Of a DNA stretch of 60,810 bases, positions 7,983 through 17,848 are shown in pieces. This DNA is from Bacteroidales bacterium. Lineage in GTDB: Bacteria > Bacteroidota > Bacteroidia > Bacteroidales > P3. Position numbers and translations under genes: made by a program. Position 1 is the first letter of the stretch. Each line of letters begins with the position of its first letter. Location of the stretch: contig JAFZPH010000027.1 of assembly GCA_017550405.1 (NCBI GenBank), forward strand, positions 1 to 60,810. The letters are read 5' to 3'. The notes under the pieces are model-generated. The model did not search any database. It was not told the DNA's origin and saw nothing but the letters and a program-made list of their open reading frames with translations.

Positions 7983-10781
7983 GTGAGAGTAAAGGTTCAT
8001 AATAAAAAGCTGCGGCACTTGACCATCACAACGGGTGCCACCCTTTTTGCATCCTGTGCTCTCCTTATCCTTTCGCTATCCTCATGCTCCACGCAAAAAG
8101 CGACGTGGGCCAACATTCAATTCCATAACATCACCACTCACTACAACATCTGGTGGAACGGCAACGAGAGTCTGAAAAAGGGGGTGGCGATGATGAACGC
8201 TCAATACCGCGACGACTACACCCGCCTGTTGCCCGTTTACAAGATGGGGACAAAGAGTGAAAGTCAGTCACTGAACCCCCAATTCGACAGAGCAATAGAA
8301 AAAAGCGTAAAGGGCATCAAGAAACACAGCATCTTCGTCGACGGACAGGAACACGTGCCGTACATTCCCAAATGCTATTTGATGACGGCTTATGCCACCT
8401 TCTACAAGCACGATTTCGTCACAGCTGCCAGCACATGCCAGATGCTGCAGACACAATATGCAGGCACCGCCATCGGCGACGAGGCGGCTGTCCTGCAGGC
8501 ACGCTGCTCGACCATGGACCTTCGCTACAAGGACGCTGAAAGCGCACTCGACGAACTGGTAGTGGCGGCAGGAAAAGACAATTTCTCAAACAGTCAGAAG
8601 TTGAACCTCTACCTGGCCATGGCCGAATGTACGCTGCCTCAGGAAAAATACAAGAAAGGTGTAAACTTCTTGAAACTTGCCCTCGACCAAAAGCCTTCAC
8701 GCGAACAGAAAGCACGTATCTACTATATACTAGGTCAAATATACCAAGAGCTGGACAAACGCCCCACAGCATCGAAATACTATGAGAAGGTGTTGAAATG
8801 CGGTCCCTCTTATGAGATGGAATTCAACGCACGTCTTAATATTGCCTCGTGTGCCGACCTGCAACATACCGACAGGCAAAAGCTCGAGAGACTTTTGGAC
8901 AAGATGTTAAAAGACAAAAAGAACGAAGAGTTTCTCGACCAAATCTATTATGCCAAGGGGGAGATGTATATGGGCATGCGTGAAAGCAAGAAAGCATGTG
9001 AGGAGTTCAAGAGATCCTCCGCGGTATCGAAAAGCAATCCTGCACAAAAAGCGCGTTCCGCCATCAGGCTGGCCGGTATTCTTTACGACAAGTTCCAGGA
9101 TTACGACCAATCCCAGATATACTACGACACAGCCATGTCTATCATCAAGCCGGACTATCCCCACTACCGCGACATCAAGTCGCGCTACGACCTACTCACC
9201 TCGCTGGTGGCCTTCACAAGAGTGATAGAGCGGAACGACAGCCTGATAGCCGTGTCGCAACTTCCCCAGGACAAACTCACTGCCTTGATCAACAAAAAGA
9301 TTGAAGAGTTAAAGAAAGCCGAAGAGGCCGCGAAGGAAAAGGAACTCCTGGACCAACTGGTAGGCGACAACAAAGCCATGCAGAATACTTTGCAGGGCGA
9401 CTGGTATTTCTACAACAGCAATACCGTCCAAAAAGGCAAAGACACATTCCGCCAACGCTGGGGGATGCGCACACTCGAAGACTACTGGTTCTTGTCTTCA
9501 AAAGGTATGCTGGGAATGAATATGCTGTCCCAGATGAACATGTCGGACACTGCTGACACAGCAGAAGGGGAGAACAGCGGAGAATCCGATTCCATTAGTA
9601 CAAAAAACGACACCGCCTCGTCTCTGACCCCCAAAGGGAATCCCAACGACCCTCACGACATAGCATACTATCTGAAAGATCTACCCAAGAGCCAGGAAGA
9701 AATCGACTCGATGCTGAACGAGACATCCATCAGTTTACTGAACGCCGGTTACATCTTCTACGACGGTATCCACAACCTCCCCAAAGCGTTGGAATGCTAT
9801 CTGAGGCTGGCAAATGATTTTACCTCCAACCCCGAGATTGTACAGGCCTTTTTCATGCTGTACAAAATCTATGAGCGACAAGGCAACACTCCAAGTTCCA
9901 ACTACTACCGCGACATGGTCCTAATGGGATTCCCCGACAGCGACTTCGCAAACCTGATACTTGACGAGGACTATTACAAAGAGATCATCCGGCGCGGACA
10001 GATGGTCAAGGAAGATTACGACAACGTATATTCCCTCTACCGCAGACACCGCTACGATGCAGTCCTGAGCAATGTCGCCAATGCCAAACTCCTGTATGAG
10101 GGCAATCCCATGTTAGGCAAGTTCTCCTATTGGGAAGGCCTTTCATACGCCAAGATGGATAATAAGTCCGCCGCCATCGCCACCTTCGAGGGTATCATAC
10201 AAGATTATGCCGCCGACGACACCCTCGTAACCTTGGCGCAGGAGCAGTTGGACTATCTCAGAGGCGAAGGCGGCCGATATATAGCCAACAGCGGTGGCGA
10301 TGAGAAAGACGAGTCCATCCCCGACGACGAGGCAAATACGGAAAAACGTGCACGCGTCGCATCCCAGAACCGTTCATCCTCAACAAACGAAGAGCTGCCA
10401 CCCGAGGCTTTGCTGTTCCGCTACAAAGAGAATCTTGAGCATTCTGTCATCGTATTAATAAAAGACAAAAAAATCAGAGCTACCCAGCTGCAAGCAAAAA
10501 TGGGGACATTTATCCTCACTTACTATTCCAACTCGGGTTACAAGTCTGCGCCTTTGATGTTTACCGACTCCACACAGATGATAACAGTAAACACCTTCAA
10601 CAATGCTGGCGAGGCGAAGGATTTTGCCACCCACCTCTTGTCGAAAGACGGACCGCTTACCGACTACAAATCCGAAGACTATCAGGTCTACGCTATTTCT
10701 AAACAGAACTATGTCACACTCTACAATCGCAAACAGGTTGACGCATACAAATTGTTTTACGATAAATACTATTCAAAATGA
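7983..10781 (+). CDS. PorW/SprE-like TPR lipoprotein of the type IX secretion system
   Basis: TPR-rich lipoprotein of 932 residues. The signal peptide ends in LSLSSC followed by STQK, a lipobox. The mature start (FHNITTHYNIWWNGNESLKK) matches the beginning of PorW/SprE, outer-membrane lipoproteins needed for T9SS function and gliding. Helical repeats cover most of residues 90-420 and 560-760. A low-complexity acidic/serine stretch lies near 510-550 and another near 770-810. The chosen start is GTG at 7983 after a GGAGAGAAG purine run, because no ATG precedes the signal peptide. It overlaps the bactofilin gene by 4 nt. A T9SS-sorted cargo lies at 32-36 kb in this window. Assignment to PorW is by sequence resemblance and length, not tested. 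Confidence 0.75.
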   Translation: MRVKVHNKKLRHLTITTGATLFASCALLILSLSSCSTQKATWANIQFHNITTHYNIWWNGNESLKKGVAMMNAQYRDDYTRLLPVYKMGTKSESQSLNPQFDRAIEKSVKGIKKHSIFVDGQEHVPYIPKCYLMTAYATFYKHDFVTAASTCQMLQTQYAGTAIGDEAAVLQARCSTMDLRYKDAESALDELVVAAGKDNFSNSQKLNLYLAMAECTLPQEKYKKGVNFLKLALDQKPSREQKARIYYILGQIYQELDKRPTASKYYEKVLKCGPSYEMEFNARLNIASCADLQHTDRQKLERLLDKMLKDKKNEEFLDQIYYAKGEMYMGMRESKKACEEFKRSSAVSKSNPAQKARSAIRLAGILYDKFQDYDQSQIYYDTAMSIIKPDYPHYRDIKSRYDLLTSLVAFTRVIERNDSLIAVSQLPQDKLTALINKKIEELKKAEEAAKEKELLDQLVGDNKAMQNTLQGDWYFYNSNTVQKGKDTFRQRWGMRTLEDYWFLSSKGMLGMNMLSQMNMSDTADTAEGENSGESDSISTKNDTASSLTPKGNPNDPHDIAYYLKDLPKSQEEIDSMLNETSISLLNAGYIFYDGIHNLPKALECYLRLANDFTSNPEIVQAFFMLYKIYERQGNTPSSNYYRDMVLMGFPDSDFANLILDEDYYKEIIRRGQMVKEDYDNVYSLYRRHRYDAVLSNVANAKLLYEGNPMLGKFSYWEGLSYAKMDNKSAAIATFEGIIQDYAADDTLVTLAQEQLDYLRGEGGRYIANSGGDEKDESIPDDEANTEKRARVASQNRSSSTNEELPPEALLFRYKENLEHSVIVLIKDKKIRATQLQAKMGTFILTYYSNSGYKSAPLMFTDSTQMITVNTFNNAGEAKDFATHLLSKDGPLTDYKSEDYQVYAISKQNYVTLYNRKQVDAYKLFYDKYYSK

Positions 10782-11122
10782 ACGAAAATACCAATGGACT
10801 AATCAACACCATCACCGTAGGCACCTCCATTAAAGGAGACATCCAGGCCAACGGCGATTTTCGCCTCGACGGCACGCTTGAAGGGAACATCACCCTTACA
10901 GGCAAACTGGTCATCGGCGAGCAGGGACGCATCGTTGGCAATGTCGTTTGCCAGAATGCCAACGTGATTGGCATCATCGATGGAAACCTCTCCGTCAAGG
11001 AATTCTTGACATTATATTCCACGTCGAAGGTACGGGGGGACATCGTGGCCAACAAACTGGCAGTGGAACCTGGAGCCTACTTCACAGGCACCTGCCACAT
11101 GCTTGACGAATTATCCGACTGA
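10778..11122 (+). CDS. Bactofilin (polymer-forming cytoskeletal protein)
   Basis: Small bactofilin of 114 residues. The core is a regular beta-helix with repeats of the type GDIQANGDFRLDGTLEGNI, GKLVIGEQGRIVGNV and VRGDIVANKLAVEPGAYF. Bactofilins polymerise without nucleotide into filaments that scaffold envelope machinery or cell shape. The N-terminal tail is short and there is no transmembrane segment. It is coupled by 4 nt to the PorW-like gene upstream and lies 7 nt before the ATG proposed for the APH-RapZ gene, so the three form one transcription unit. Confidence 0.9.
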   Translation: MNENTNGLINTITVGTSIKGDIQANGDFRLDGTLEGNITLTGKLVIGEQGRIVGNVVCQNANVIGIIDGNLSVKEFLTLYSTSKVRGDIVANKLAVEPGAYFTGTCHMLDELSD

Positions 11123-11129
11123 GTTCACT

Positions 11130-12548
11130 ATGACACCCAAAGAAGAAGTAATCAGCCTATTCCAAAGCTGGACAGGCAAACGTCCGTCACAGATTCTCTC
11201 CCTTGGTGCCCACGGTAGTGCCCGGAAATATTGGAGAGTACTGGATGGGGACAAATCATTTATTGCCGCCTGGAATGAAGACCTGCGGGAGAATGAGGCC
11301 TTTTTCTATTACAGCAAAAGCCTATTGGAAAGGGGTATTCGTGTTCCCGAAGTCTATATTGTCAGCGATAGCCGGAAATGCTATCTTCAACAAGACCTCG
11401 GCGACACAACGCTTTTTTCACTTCTTCTTGACAAACAACGGTCGGGTAGGGGATTTGACGCCGAAATGCTGACCCTATACAAAAAGGTACTCGACGACTT
11501 GTCCACCATCCAGACCGCTGGACGTGATTTAAGTTTCTCCTATGCCTATCCCCGAAGTGACTTCGACGAACAATCGATTCAATGGGACCTGAACTATTTT
11601 AAATACTGTTTCCTAAAGCTCCGCCATACTCCGTTCGACGAGGAACTGCTGGAACGTGACTTCCACAGACTGATATCATACTTGCTCAATACCGACTGCA
11701 CTTACTTCATGTACCGCGATTTCCAGTCAAGGAATATCATGCTGTCGAATGATGTACTATACTATATCGATTTCCAAGGAGCCCGCCGGGGTGCAGCCCA
11801 GTACGATGCCGCTTCACTGCTCTACAGCTCAAAAAGCAATCTCTCCGAGCCCATCCGTCAAGAGCTTCTGACTCATTATATCGAGTGCATCGCCAGCAAG
11901 CATAGCATCAATAAAGATGAATTCCGCCAACGCTTTTATGGCTACGTGCTGATACGTATACTCCAAGCCTTGGGAGCTTATGGCTACCGGGGTTATTTCG
12001 AGCGTAAAGACTACTTCCTCAGCAGCATTCCATTGGCACTGGACAATATCAGACTCATTTTGGAGAGTCACCCTCTTCCTGTCGAACTCCCACACCTCAC
12101 TTCCGTGCTACAGTCCATTGTCGAGAGCGAGAACAGCCATCCGTCATCCCCCACACAAGGCGGCCTGACGGTGACAGTGAACAGCTTTTCCTATAAGAAA
12201 GGCATCCCCCAGGACATATCAGGAAATGGTGGAGGATACGTGTTCGACTGCCGGGCACTCCCCAATCCCGGCCGCTATCCCGAATACAGATCCTACACCG
12301 GCAAAGACCGTCCCGTGATAGAATTCCTCGAAGGGGACACTGCCGTCGAGGCTTTCCTTGCTGCAGCCGAAAAGATGGTTGGAGCCTCCATATCCAAGTA
12401 TTTGGAACGCAACTTTACCAGCCTGAACGTCAGTTTTGGCTGTACAGGAGGACAGCACAGGTCTGTTTACTGCGCAGAAAGACTCGCCAAATGGATAAAC
12501 GAAAACTTTAATTGTCAAACAGTTGTACAACACACCGAACAACAATAG
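11130..12548 (+). CDS. APH-type phosphotransferase fused to a RapZ C-terminal domain
   Basis: Two-domain protein of about 472 residues from the ATG at 11130; an upstream TTG at 11103 would add 9 residues. The first 330 residues are a choline/aminoglycoside-kinase-like fold with MYRDFQSRNIM (catalytic loop) and YYIDFQGARRGAAQYD (metal-binding segment). This resembles AmgK-type N-acetylmuramate kinases. The last 110 residues carry the RapZ C-terminal signature: VFDCRALPNPGR, YTGKDRPVIEFL and SFGCTGGQHRSVY. In E. coli RapZ that domain binds small RNA and senses GlcNAc-6-P, but its usual P-loop kinase half is absent here and replaced by the APH domain. A cell-wall amino-sugar role is plausible. 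Confidence 0.85.
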   Translation: MTPKEEVISLFQSWTGKRPSQILSLGAHGSARKYWRVLDGDKSFIAAWNEDLRENEAFFYYSKSLLERGIRVPEVYIVSDSRKCYLQQDLGDTTLFSLLLDKQRSGRGFDAEMLTLYKKVLDDLSTIQTAGRDLSFSYAYPRSDFDEQSIQWDLNYFKYCFLKLRHTPFDEELLERDFHRLISYLLNTDCTYFMYRDFQSRNIMLSNDVLYYIDFQGARRGAAQYDAASLLYSSKSNLSEPIRQELLTHYIECIASKHSINKDEFRQRFYGYVLIRILQALGAYGYRGYFERKDYFLSSIPLALDNIRLILESHPLPVELPHLTSVLQSIVESENSHPSSPTQGGLTVTVNSFSYKKGIPQDISGNGGGYVFDCRALPNPGRYPEYRSYTGKDRPVIEFLEGDTAVEAFLAAAEKMVGASISKYLERNFTSLNVSFGCTGGQHRSVYCAERLAKWINENFNCQTVVQHTEQQ

Positions 12549-12592
12549 TAAAAATACTTCACACTTTTTTTTATCACATCATACTTTTTTCG

Positions 12593-12600
12593 TATCTTTG
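12593..12600 (+). promoter_or_regulatory. -7 box upstream of the 12.6-kb operon
   Basis: TATCTTTG fits the Bacteroidota -7 consensus exactly and lies 34 nt before the ATG at 12635. Upstream is T-rich (12566-12590) without a clear TTG. It probably drives the membrane protein / DUF3822 / rsmD genes. Confidence 0.55.
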
Positions 12601-12634
12601 CAAATTGATAGAATAATAAAAACAATACTATATC

Positions 12635-13300
12635 ATGAAAAGTAAGACTTTGATTCAAATCCTTTTGGGCGTTGTCATTATCGGATTGGCCGTTGCTCTG
12701 TATTTGAGCATGACAAAACCCATCAAATTCAACAATGAGTTCACTAAACGTCGCGATGCCTGCGCCGAAAAACTCAAAGCCATTCGTACTCTCGAAGAGG
12801 CATACAAAAACACCTACGGCTGCTACACCGGCAGTTTCGACACGCTTTTCAACCGTCTCATGAATGAGGACAGTCTCCGCGTGGTCAACAAGAACATCAA
12901 TTACGACAAAATTCCCGAGGACGTCGACATCAATGAACTTTCCGAAACCGAGCAGATCAACGCCGGCTATGTCAGTCGTGTTACTGAATATGTCAACCCC
13001 ATCGATAACCTGCGCAAGTCCGGAAAATTCAATCTCACCGACGAAGAGATTCTCAAACTCCGCTATGTTCCCTATCCCCGCGACAAGAAATACGACTTCG
13101 ATCTGAAGGCCGGTTTCATCGAGAAGAGCGGTTACAACATGCCCGTCTTCGAATGCCTGGTGAACATGGAAGATTTACTTGCCGACCTGGATCACCAGCT
13201 CGTGGTGAACAAAATCGACGAGTTGATCAAGAACCAGCGTTTCCCCGGCTGGAAAGTGGGTGACATGACCCAGACGATTACCGACGGTAACTTCGAATAA
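12635..13300 (+). CDS. Conserved membrane-anchored protein of unknown function
   Basis: Protein of 221 residues with one N-terminal membrane helix (about 5-27, LIQILLGVVIIGLAVALYLS) and a soluble remainder facing away from a very short basic N-terminus. The region after the helix (RRDACAEKLKAIRTLEEAY) looks like a long helix continuing from the membrane, as in pseudopilins. There is no prepilin cleavage site, so this is only a shape analogy. I do not recognise the family. It has its own promoter and precedes the DUF3822 gene by 1 nt, so a shared function with DUF3822/rsmD is possible. Confidence 0.8.
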   Translation: MKSKTLIQILLGVVIIGLAVALYLSMTKPIKFNNEFTKRRDACAEKLKAIRTLEEAYKNTYGCYTGSFDTLFNRLMNEDSLRVVNKNINYDKIPEDVDINELSETEQINAGYVSRVTEYVNPIDNLRKSGKFNLTDEEILKLRYVPYPRDKKYDFDLKAGFIEKSGYNMPVFECLVNMEDLLADLDHQLVVNKIDELIKNQRFPGWKVGDMTQTITDGNFE

Positions 13301-13301
13301 A

Positions 13302-14126
13302 ATGCCTCAGCTGGTCACAGATATTATTTCCACGGACAAAGCAGTGGCTAACAGTGAAAAAAGATTATCCATTTGCCTTCGGTCAAATGGATTTTCTTTT
13401 TCAGTTGTCTCTACTGACGACACTCTGCTGACTTTCGGCGTGGTTGAGTCCCAACAGCCCCTGTCTGCCTCGCAACTGGCACAACAGGTGATTCAAACAT
13501 TGGGCGGACACGATGCTGTGCTCGACTATAGAGAGATGCGACTTATCATCCCCACTATGCACTTTGTGTGGATTCCCGCCCACCTCTACGACCCATCGCT
13601 CAACCGACAATACCTCGCCACCGTCACCCCCGTCGACCTCGAAACAAACATCTGCCGTTCCTATTCCAAGAGCCTCGATTCCTACATCGTTTTCACGGCT
13701 CCCGCCGACATCGTGACGGCTTTCAAGATAGCCATCCCTGGCGTGGACATCATCTGCCAGCACGCTGTCCTAGCCGACGCCTTGCCTGTCAGTACATACA
13801 AGAGCCATCCCACCATACTCCTTCATCTATGCGACAACGTGGCCGACATTGAGGCTTTCTACAACGGCCGACTTCTTCTGTCCGCCAGTTACCCTGCACA
13901 GAACAACGACGAGCTCCTCTACCATGCCATCAATGTCATGAAACAGCTCCACCTCGAAACCCCCGACATGGAGCTGGCCATCTGCGGAATGGTAGACCGC
14001 GACATCTACTCGCACCTGCAGCGCTTCTTCCCCAACGTCACCCTCTTCACTGGCAAGCCGTTCACCTACCTGAACCCCGATTTCCAGACCCTACACACCT
14101 ACAAACACACCCTTCTCCTGTCCTAA
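13302..14126 (+). CDS. DUF3822 family protein
   Basis: Soluble protein of 274 residues fitting DUF3822, found mainly in Bacteroidota and often beside rsmD, as here. Blocks such as HFVWIPAHLYD, VFTAPADIVTAF and LLCNGRLLLS-like strands suggest an actin/ASKHA-like or PilM-like fold, but I cannot prove this. No signal peptide or membrane segment is present. It lies between a pseudopilin-shaped membrane protein and rsmD and is probably co-transcribed with both. Confidence 0.8.
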   Translation: MPQLVTDIISTDKAVANSEKRLSICLRSNGFSFSVVSTDDTLLTFGVVESQQPLSASQLAQQVIQTLGGHDAVLDYREMRLIIPTMHFVWIPAHLYDPSLNRQYLATVTPVDLETNICRSYSKSLDSYIVFTAPADIVTAFKIAIPGVDIICQHAVLADALPVSTYKSHPTILLHLCDNVADIEAFYNGRLLLSASYPAQNNDELLYHAINVMKQLHLETPDMELAICGMVDRDIYSHLQRFFPNVTLFTGKPFTYLNPDFQTLHTYKHTLLLS

Positions 14127-14162
14127 TTCATTCTTTTCAATCAAGTATCAAGACCCATCATC

Positions 14163-14711
14163 ATGCGCATCATAGCTGGTTCACTCAGAGGCCGTCGACT
14201 TAATCCACCCACAACACTGCCTGTCCGCCCCACTACCGACATGGCACGCGAAAGCCTCTTCAACATCCTCAACAACTATGTCGACTATGAAGACTGCACA
14301 GTCATGGACCTCTTTGCCGGCACAGGAGCAGTCTCATTCGAGTTTATCTCTCGTGGGGCGAAAGAGGTTACCTCCATCGACATCAACAACCAGTGCATTG
14401 ATTTCATCAAGCAATCCGCCACCCGCATGGGCGTGAACAACCTCCATGCGGTACGCACCGATGTCTTCGACCTCCTGAAACATGCCTACAAAAAATTCGA
14501 CATCATCTTTGCCGACCCTCCCTACGCCCTCGAGAACCTGCCACAGCTGCCCGACATCGTCTTCTCCAGCAATGTCCTCACCGACGACGGCATCTTCATC
14601 CTCGAGCATCCACGTGAATACCAGTTCGAAGAGCATCCTCACTTCTGGCAGCATCGAAACTATGGCAAAGTGAACTTCTCCTTCTTCGCCATGAAGCTAA
14701 GTGAAGAATAA
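14163..14711 (+). CDS. rsmD: 16S rRNA (guanine(966)-N2)-methyltransferase
   Basis: SAM-dependent methyltransferase of 182 residues that modifies G966 of 16S rRNA (E. coli numbering). The N-terminus [13 protein letters not shown] is diagnostic. Motif I is [14 protein letters not shown] and the catalytic motif is IFADPPYAL, the DPPY box of N2-guanine methyltransferases. Length equals the family norm. The start ATG is 36 nt behind the DUF3822 stop. Confidence 0.95.
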   Translation: MRIIAGSLRGRRLNPPTTLPVRPTTDMARESLFNILNNYVDYEDCTVMDLFAGTGAVSFEFISRGAKEVTSIDINNQCIDFIKQSATRMGVNNLHAVRTDVFDLLKHAYKKFDIIFADPPYALENLPQLPDIVFSSNVLTDDGIFILEHPREYQFEEHPHFWQHRNYGKVNFSFFAMKLSEE

Positions 14712-14748
14712 CATCCAATTTGATTATAAAACAAAAAGTAATAACATC

Positions 14749-15696
14749 ATGAAAGCAGTCATTAAAACACAGTTTTCCTTCCCCAAACAGAAAAGCCTGT
14801 ACGTAGGCAAAGTACGCGATGTTTATAACATCGACGACAAATACATGGCCATGGTTGTCAGCGACCGTATCAGTGCCTTCGACGTTGTCCTTCCCAAGGG
14901 TATACCTTACAAAGGACAGGTATTGAATCAAATAGCTGCCAAGTTCCTCGATGCCACTTCCGACATCGTCCCCAACTGGAAACTGGCCACTCCCGACCCC
15001 ATGGTGACTGTAGGTCTCAAATGTGAGGGATTCCGTGTTGAAATGATCGTCCGCGGCTATCTGGCAGGCAGTGCCTGGCGCGAATACAAAGCCGGTGCAC
15101 GCACGCTCTGTGGCGTCCCCCTGCCCGAAGGCATGGTCGAAAACCAGAAATTCCCCACACCCATTCTTACCCCCACCACCAAAGCCGATGAAGGACACGA
15201 CGAGAACATCTCACGCGAGGAGATTATCCGTACAGGCCTTGTAGCAAAAGAAGACTACGAGCAGCTTGAGAAACACGCTCTGGCACTCTTCCAGCGCGGC
15301 ACCGAAATCGCAGCACAGAAGGGGTTGATTCTGGTCGACACCAAATATGAATTCGGCAAACGCGACGGCAAAATCTATCTCATCGATGAGATTCACACCC
15401 CCGACAGCAGCCGCTACTTCTATGCCGACGGCTACGAGGAGCGCCTCGCCAAAGGCGAACACCAGCGTCAGCTCTCCAAAGAGTTCGTCCGCGAGTGGCT
15501 TATGGCCAACGGATTCCAGGGCAAGGAAGGGCAGCAGGTACCCGAAATGACCGACGAGATTGTCAACAGCATCACCGACCGCTATATCGAACTCTACGAA
15601 CACATCACCGGCGAGACCTTCGTCAAAGCCGAAAACTGCGCCGACATCCCTGCACGCATCGAAAAGAATGTCACCGAATATCTCAACAGCCTCTAA
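14749..15696 (+). CDS. purC: Phosphoribosylaminoimidazole-succinocarboxamide synthase (SAICAR synthetase)
   Basis: ATP-dependent ligase of de novo purine synthesis joining CAIR and aspartate. The ATG at 14749 ([18 protein letters not shown]) is preferred over an in-frame GTG at 14701 inside rsmD. Family blocks include [50 protein letters not shown] and [20 protein letters not shown]. At 315 residues it belongs to the longer, eukaryote-like PurC subtype frequent in Bacteroidota. No other pur genes are in the window. Confidence 0.96.
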   Translation: MKAVIKTQFSFPKQKSLYVGKVRDVYNIDDKYMAMVVSDRISAFDVVLPKGIPYKGQVLNQIAAKFLDATSDIVPNWKLATPDPMVTVGLKCEGFRVEMIVRGYLAGSAWREYKAGARTLCGVPLPEGMVENQKFPTPILTPTTKADEGHDENISREEIIRTGLVAKEDYEQLEKHALALFQRGTEIAAQKGLILVDTKYEFGKRDGKIYLIDEIHTPDSSRYFYADGYEERLAKGEHQRQLSKEFVREWLMANGFQGKEGQQVPEMTDEIVNSITDRYIELYEHITGETFVKAENCADIPARIEKNVTEYLNSL

Positions 15697-15713
15697 ACCA
15701 TCATCTTCATATC

Positions 15714-16199
15714 ATGGAGATAGAACGTAAATATCTTGTCGCCAAACTGCCCGACAATCTGGAGCAGTTCAGCCATATTGAGATAGAACAAGCCTATCTG
15801 TGTACATCCCCCACGCTACGTATACGTCGCATGGGGGATTCTTACATCCTCACCGTCAAGGAGCGTCTCTCTACCAGTTCCTCGGCAATACACAATAGGG
15901 AAGAGGAGTTCACCCTTTCCCCCCAAAGCTACCAACACCTCATGTCGAAATGCGACACTGGACGAGTGGCTAAAACCCGCTACCGTATCGACCTCTTCCA
16001 ACTGACAGGCAATGAAGACTACCGGAATCTTACAGCCGAACTCGACGTCTTCCATGGCCGTCACGATGGTCTATTGTTGGTTGAAGTAGAGTTTCCCAAC
16101 ACCGAGAGTTCCAATCGTTTCACACCTCCGGAATGGTTTGGCGAGGATGTATCTTCCGACCCCTGTTATCGCAATAGCTTCCTCGCTTCCATGAACTGA
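15714..16199 (+). CDS. CYTH-domain triphosphate tunnel protein
   Basis: Protein of 161 residues beginning MEIERKYLV, which contains the ExExK signature of the CYTH/TTM superfamily, and ending with the tunnel strands TAELDVFHG and LLLVEVEFP. Members bind inorganic triphosphate or nucleoside triphosphates through a beta-barrel tunnel and two metal ions; many hydrolyse tripolyphosphate. The start at 15714 gives the canonical N-terminus. The frame is open further upstream inside purC, but that extension is not conserved-looking. It lies 17 nt behind purC. Confidence 0.88.
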   Translation: MEIERKYLVAKLPDNLEQFSHIEIEQAYLCTSPTLRIRRMGDSYILTVKERLSTSSSAIHNREEEFTLSPQSYQHLMSKCDTGRVAKTRYRIDLFQLTGNEDYRNLTAELDVFHGRHDGLLLVEVEFPNTESSNRFTPPEWFGEDVSSDPCYRNSFLASMN

Positions 16200-16225
16200 C
16201 ACCCATTCAAAAACAACCTATCCTT

Positions 16226-17836
16226 GTGAAGAAAATACCACATACCTTTACCATCGTTTTCGCGCTTATCCTCCTCGCGGCAGTCTCCACATGGTTCATA
16301 CCCGCAGGCGAATTCATGCGCGAAACGGTCACTGTGCAGAACGCCGACGGCACGACTTCTTCGCGGCAGATTGTCAAAAACGACTCATTCCACTTTGTGG
16401 AACGCAGCCCCCAGACATGGCAAGTCTTCTCCGCGCTTTTCGATGGTTTCGTCGACAAAGCCGACATCATCATCTTCATTCTCATGGTTGGTGGCGCCTT
16501 CAACATTCTCAACAACAGCCGTTCCATCGAGGTAGGGGTGATGGCTTTCTTACGCAAGGTCCTCAAGCTAAACCGCTACAAATTGTTCCGACGATTAGGG
16601 GTGGAGAATATCATCATCACACTTATCATGATTATGTTCAGTCTTTTCGGTGCCGTATTCGGCATGAGCGAAGAGACCATCGCCTTTGTCATCATCTTCA
16701 TCCCGCTTGCCATCTCCATGGGCTACGACTCCATCGTAGGTGTATGCATGTGCTATGTTGCTGCCCATGTGGGCTTTGCAGGTGCCATGCTCAACCCGTT
16801 CACTATCGGCATTGCCCAGGGCATAGCCGACATCCCCATCTTCTCCGGCCTCGAATACCGTTTCCTCTGCTGGATATTGCTCACCGTCATCGGTATCGCC
16901 TTTGTCCTGTGGTATGCCAACCGGGTGAAACGCCATCCCGAAAAATCCCCCACCTATAAACTCGACAACTACTGGCGCCAGCGTTCCGAGGAGCAGCATC
17001 AAAATCCGGTGACCTATGCCACCCCAAAAGTGGCGTGGATTCTCTTCGCCCTCCTGCTTATTGTCATGGGCGTATGCGCCTTCACTATGCCCACGACCAC
17101 GGTCAGCGTGGGTGGGGGAGAAGCCGCGCTTCCGCTCATGCCCATCCTAGCGGCCCTGTTCCTTGTCACCGGCGTCGTCACCCTCCGCAAATCCGTCCAC
17201 TTCTTCATTCTCGACATTATGCTCTTCACCATCTGTTTCCTCATCGTAGGAGTGTTGGGCTACGGATGGTACGTCAAAGAAATCTCTGCGCTCTTCCTGG
17301 CCATGGGCATCTGCAGCGGTATCGCCGACAAGCAATCTGCCGACGACATCGCCAAGCTCTTCCTCGCTGGATGCAAGGACATCCTCTCCGCCGCCTTGGT
17401 GGTGGGCCTGGCCAGCGGCATCATCTTCATCCTCCAGGACGGCAAGATTATCGACACGCTCCTCTACGGACTCACTCGCTCGCTGGCCGAAACCGGCGAA
17501 GTGGCTTCGGTAGGGGCCATGTATGTCTTCCAGACACTTCTCAACCTCATCATGCCCTCCGGCTCGGCTAAAGCCGCCCTCACCATGCCCATCATGGCGC
17601 AGTTCTCCGACCTCATCGGCGTCAGCCGCCAGACCGCGGTGCTGGCATTCCAGTTCGGCGACGGCTTCACCAACATGATTACCCCCACAAGCGGCGTACT
17701 CATTGCCGTCCTCGGTGTGGCCAAAATCCCTTACGCCACGTGGGTCAAATGGGCCTGGAAATTCATCCTGGCGCTCATTGGCATCGGATTCCTCCTGCTG
17801 CTACCAACCATGTTCATTCATTTCCCCGGATTCTAA
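16226..17836 (+). CDS. YfcC-family membrane carrier
   Basis: Multi-span inner-membrane carrier of 536 residues in the YfcC branch of the DcuC/ArsB-like group, often annotated as a basic amino acid or C4-dicarboxylate carrier. The start KKIPHTFTIVFALILLAA with WFIPAGEF is characteristic. There are about twelve hydrophobic segments. Two related re-entrant regions are rich in small residues (MLNPFTIGIAQGIADIP, and MPSGSAKAALTMPIMAQFSD followed by TNMITPTSG). The start is a GTG at 16226. The substrate is not certain. It lies 12 nt before the M28 peptidase gene, suggesting co-expression of peptide breakdown and uptake. Confidence 0.9.
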   Translation: MKKIPHTFTIVFALILLAAVSTWFIPAGEFMRETVTVQNADGTTSSRQIVKNDSFHFVERSPQTWQVFSALFDGFVDKADIIIFILMVGGAFNILNNSRSIEVGVMAFLRKVLKLNRYKLFRRLGVENIIITLIMIMFSLFGAVFGMSEETIAFVIIFIPLAISMGYDSIVGVCMCYVAAHVGFAGAMLNPFTIGIAQGIADIPIFSGLEYRFLCWILLTVIGIAFVLWYANRVKRHPEKSPTYKLDNYWRQRSEEQHQNPVTYATPKVAWILFALLLIVMGVCAFTMPTTTVSVGGGEAALPLMPILAALFLVTGVVTLRKSVHFFILDIMLFTICFLIVGVLGYGWYVKEISALFLAMGICSGIADKQSADDIAKLFLAGCKDILSAALVVGLASGIIFILQDGKIIDTLLYGLTRSLAETGEVASVGAMYVFQTLLNLIMPSGSAKAALTMPIMAQFSDLIGVSRQTAVLAFQFGDGFTNMITPTSGVLIAVLGVAKIPYATWVKWAWKFILALIGIGFLLLLPTMFIHFPGF

Positions 17837-17848
17837 TACCACAAGACC

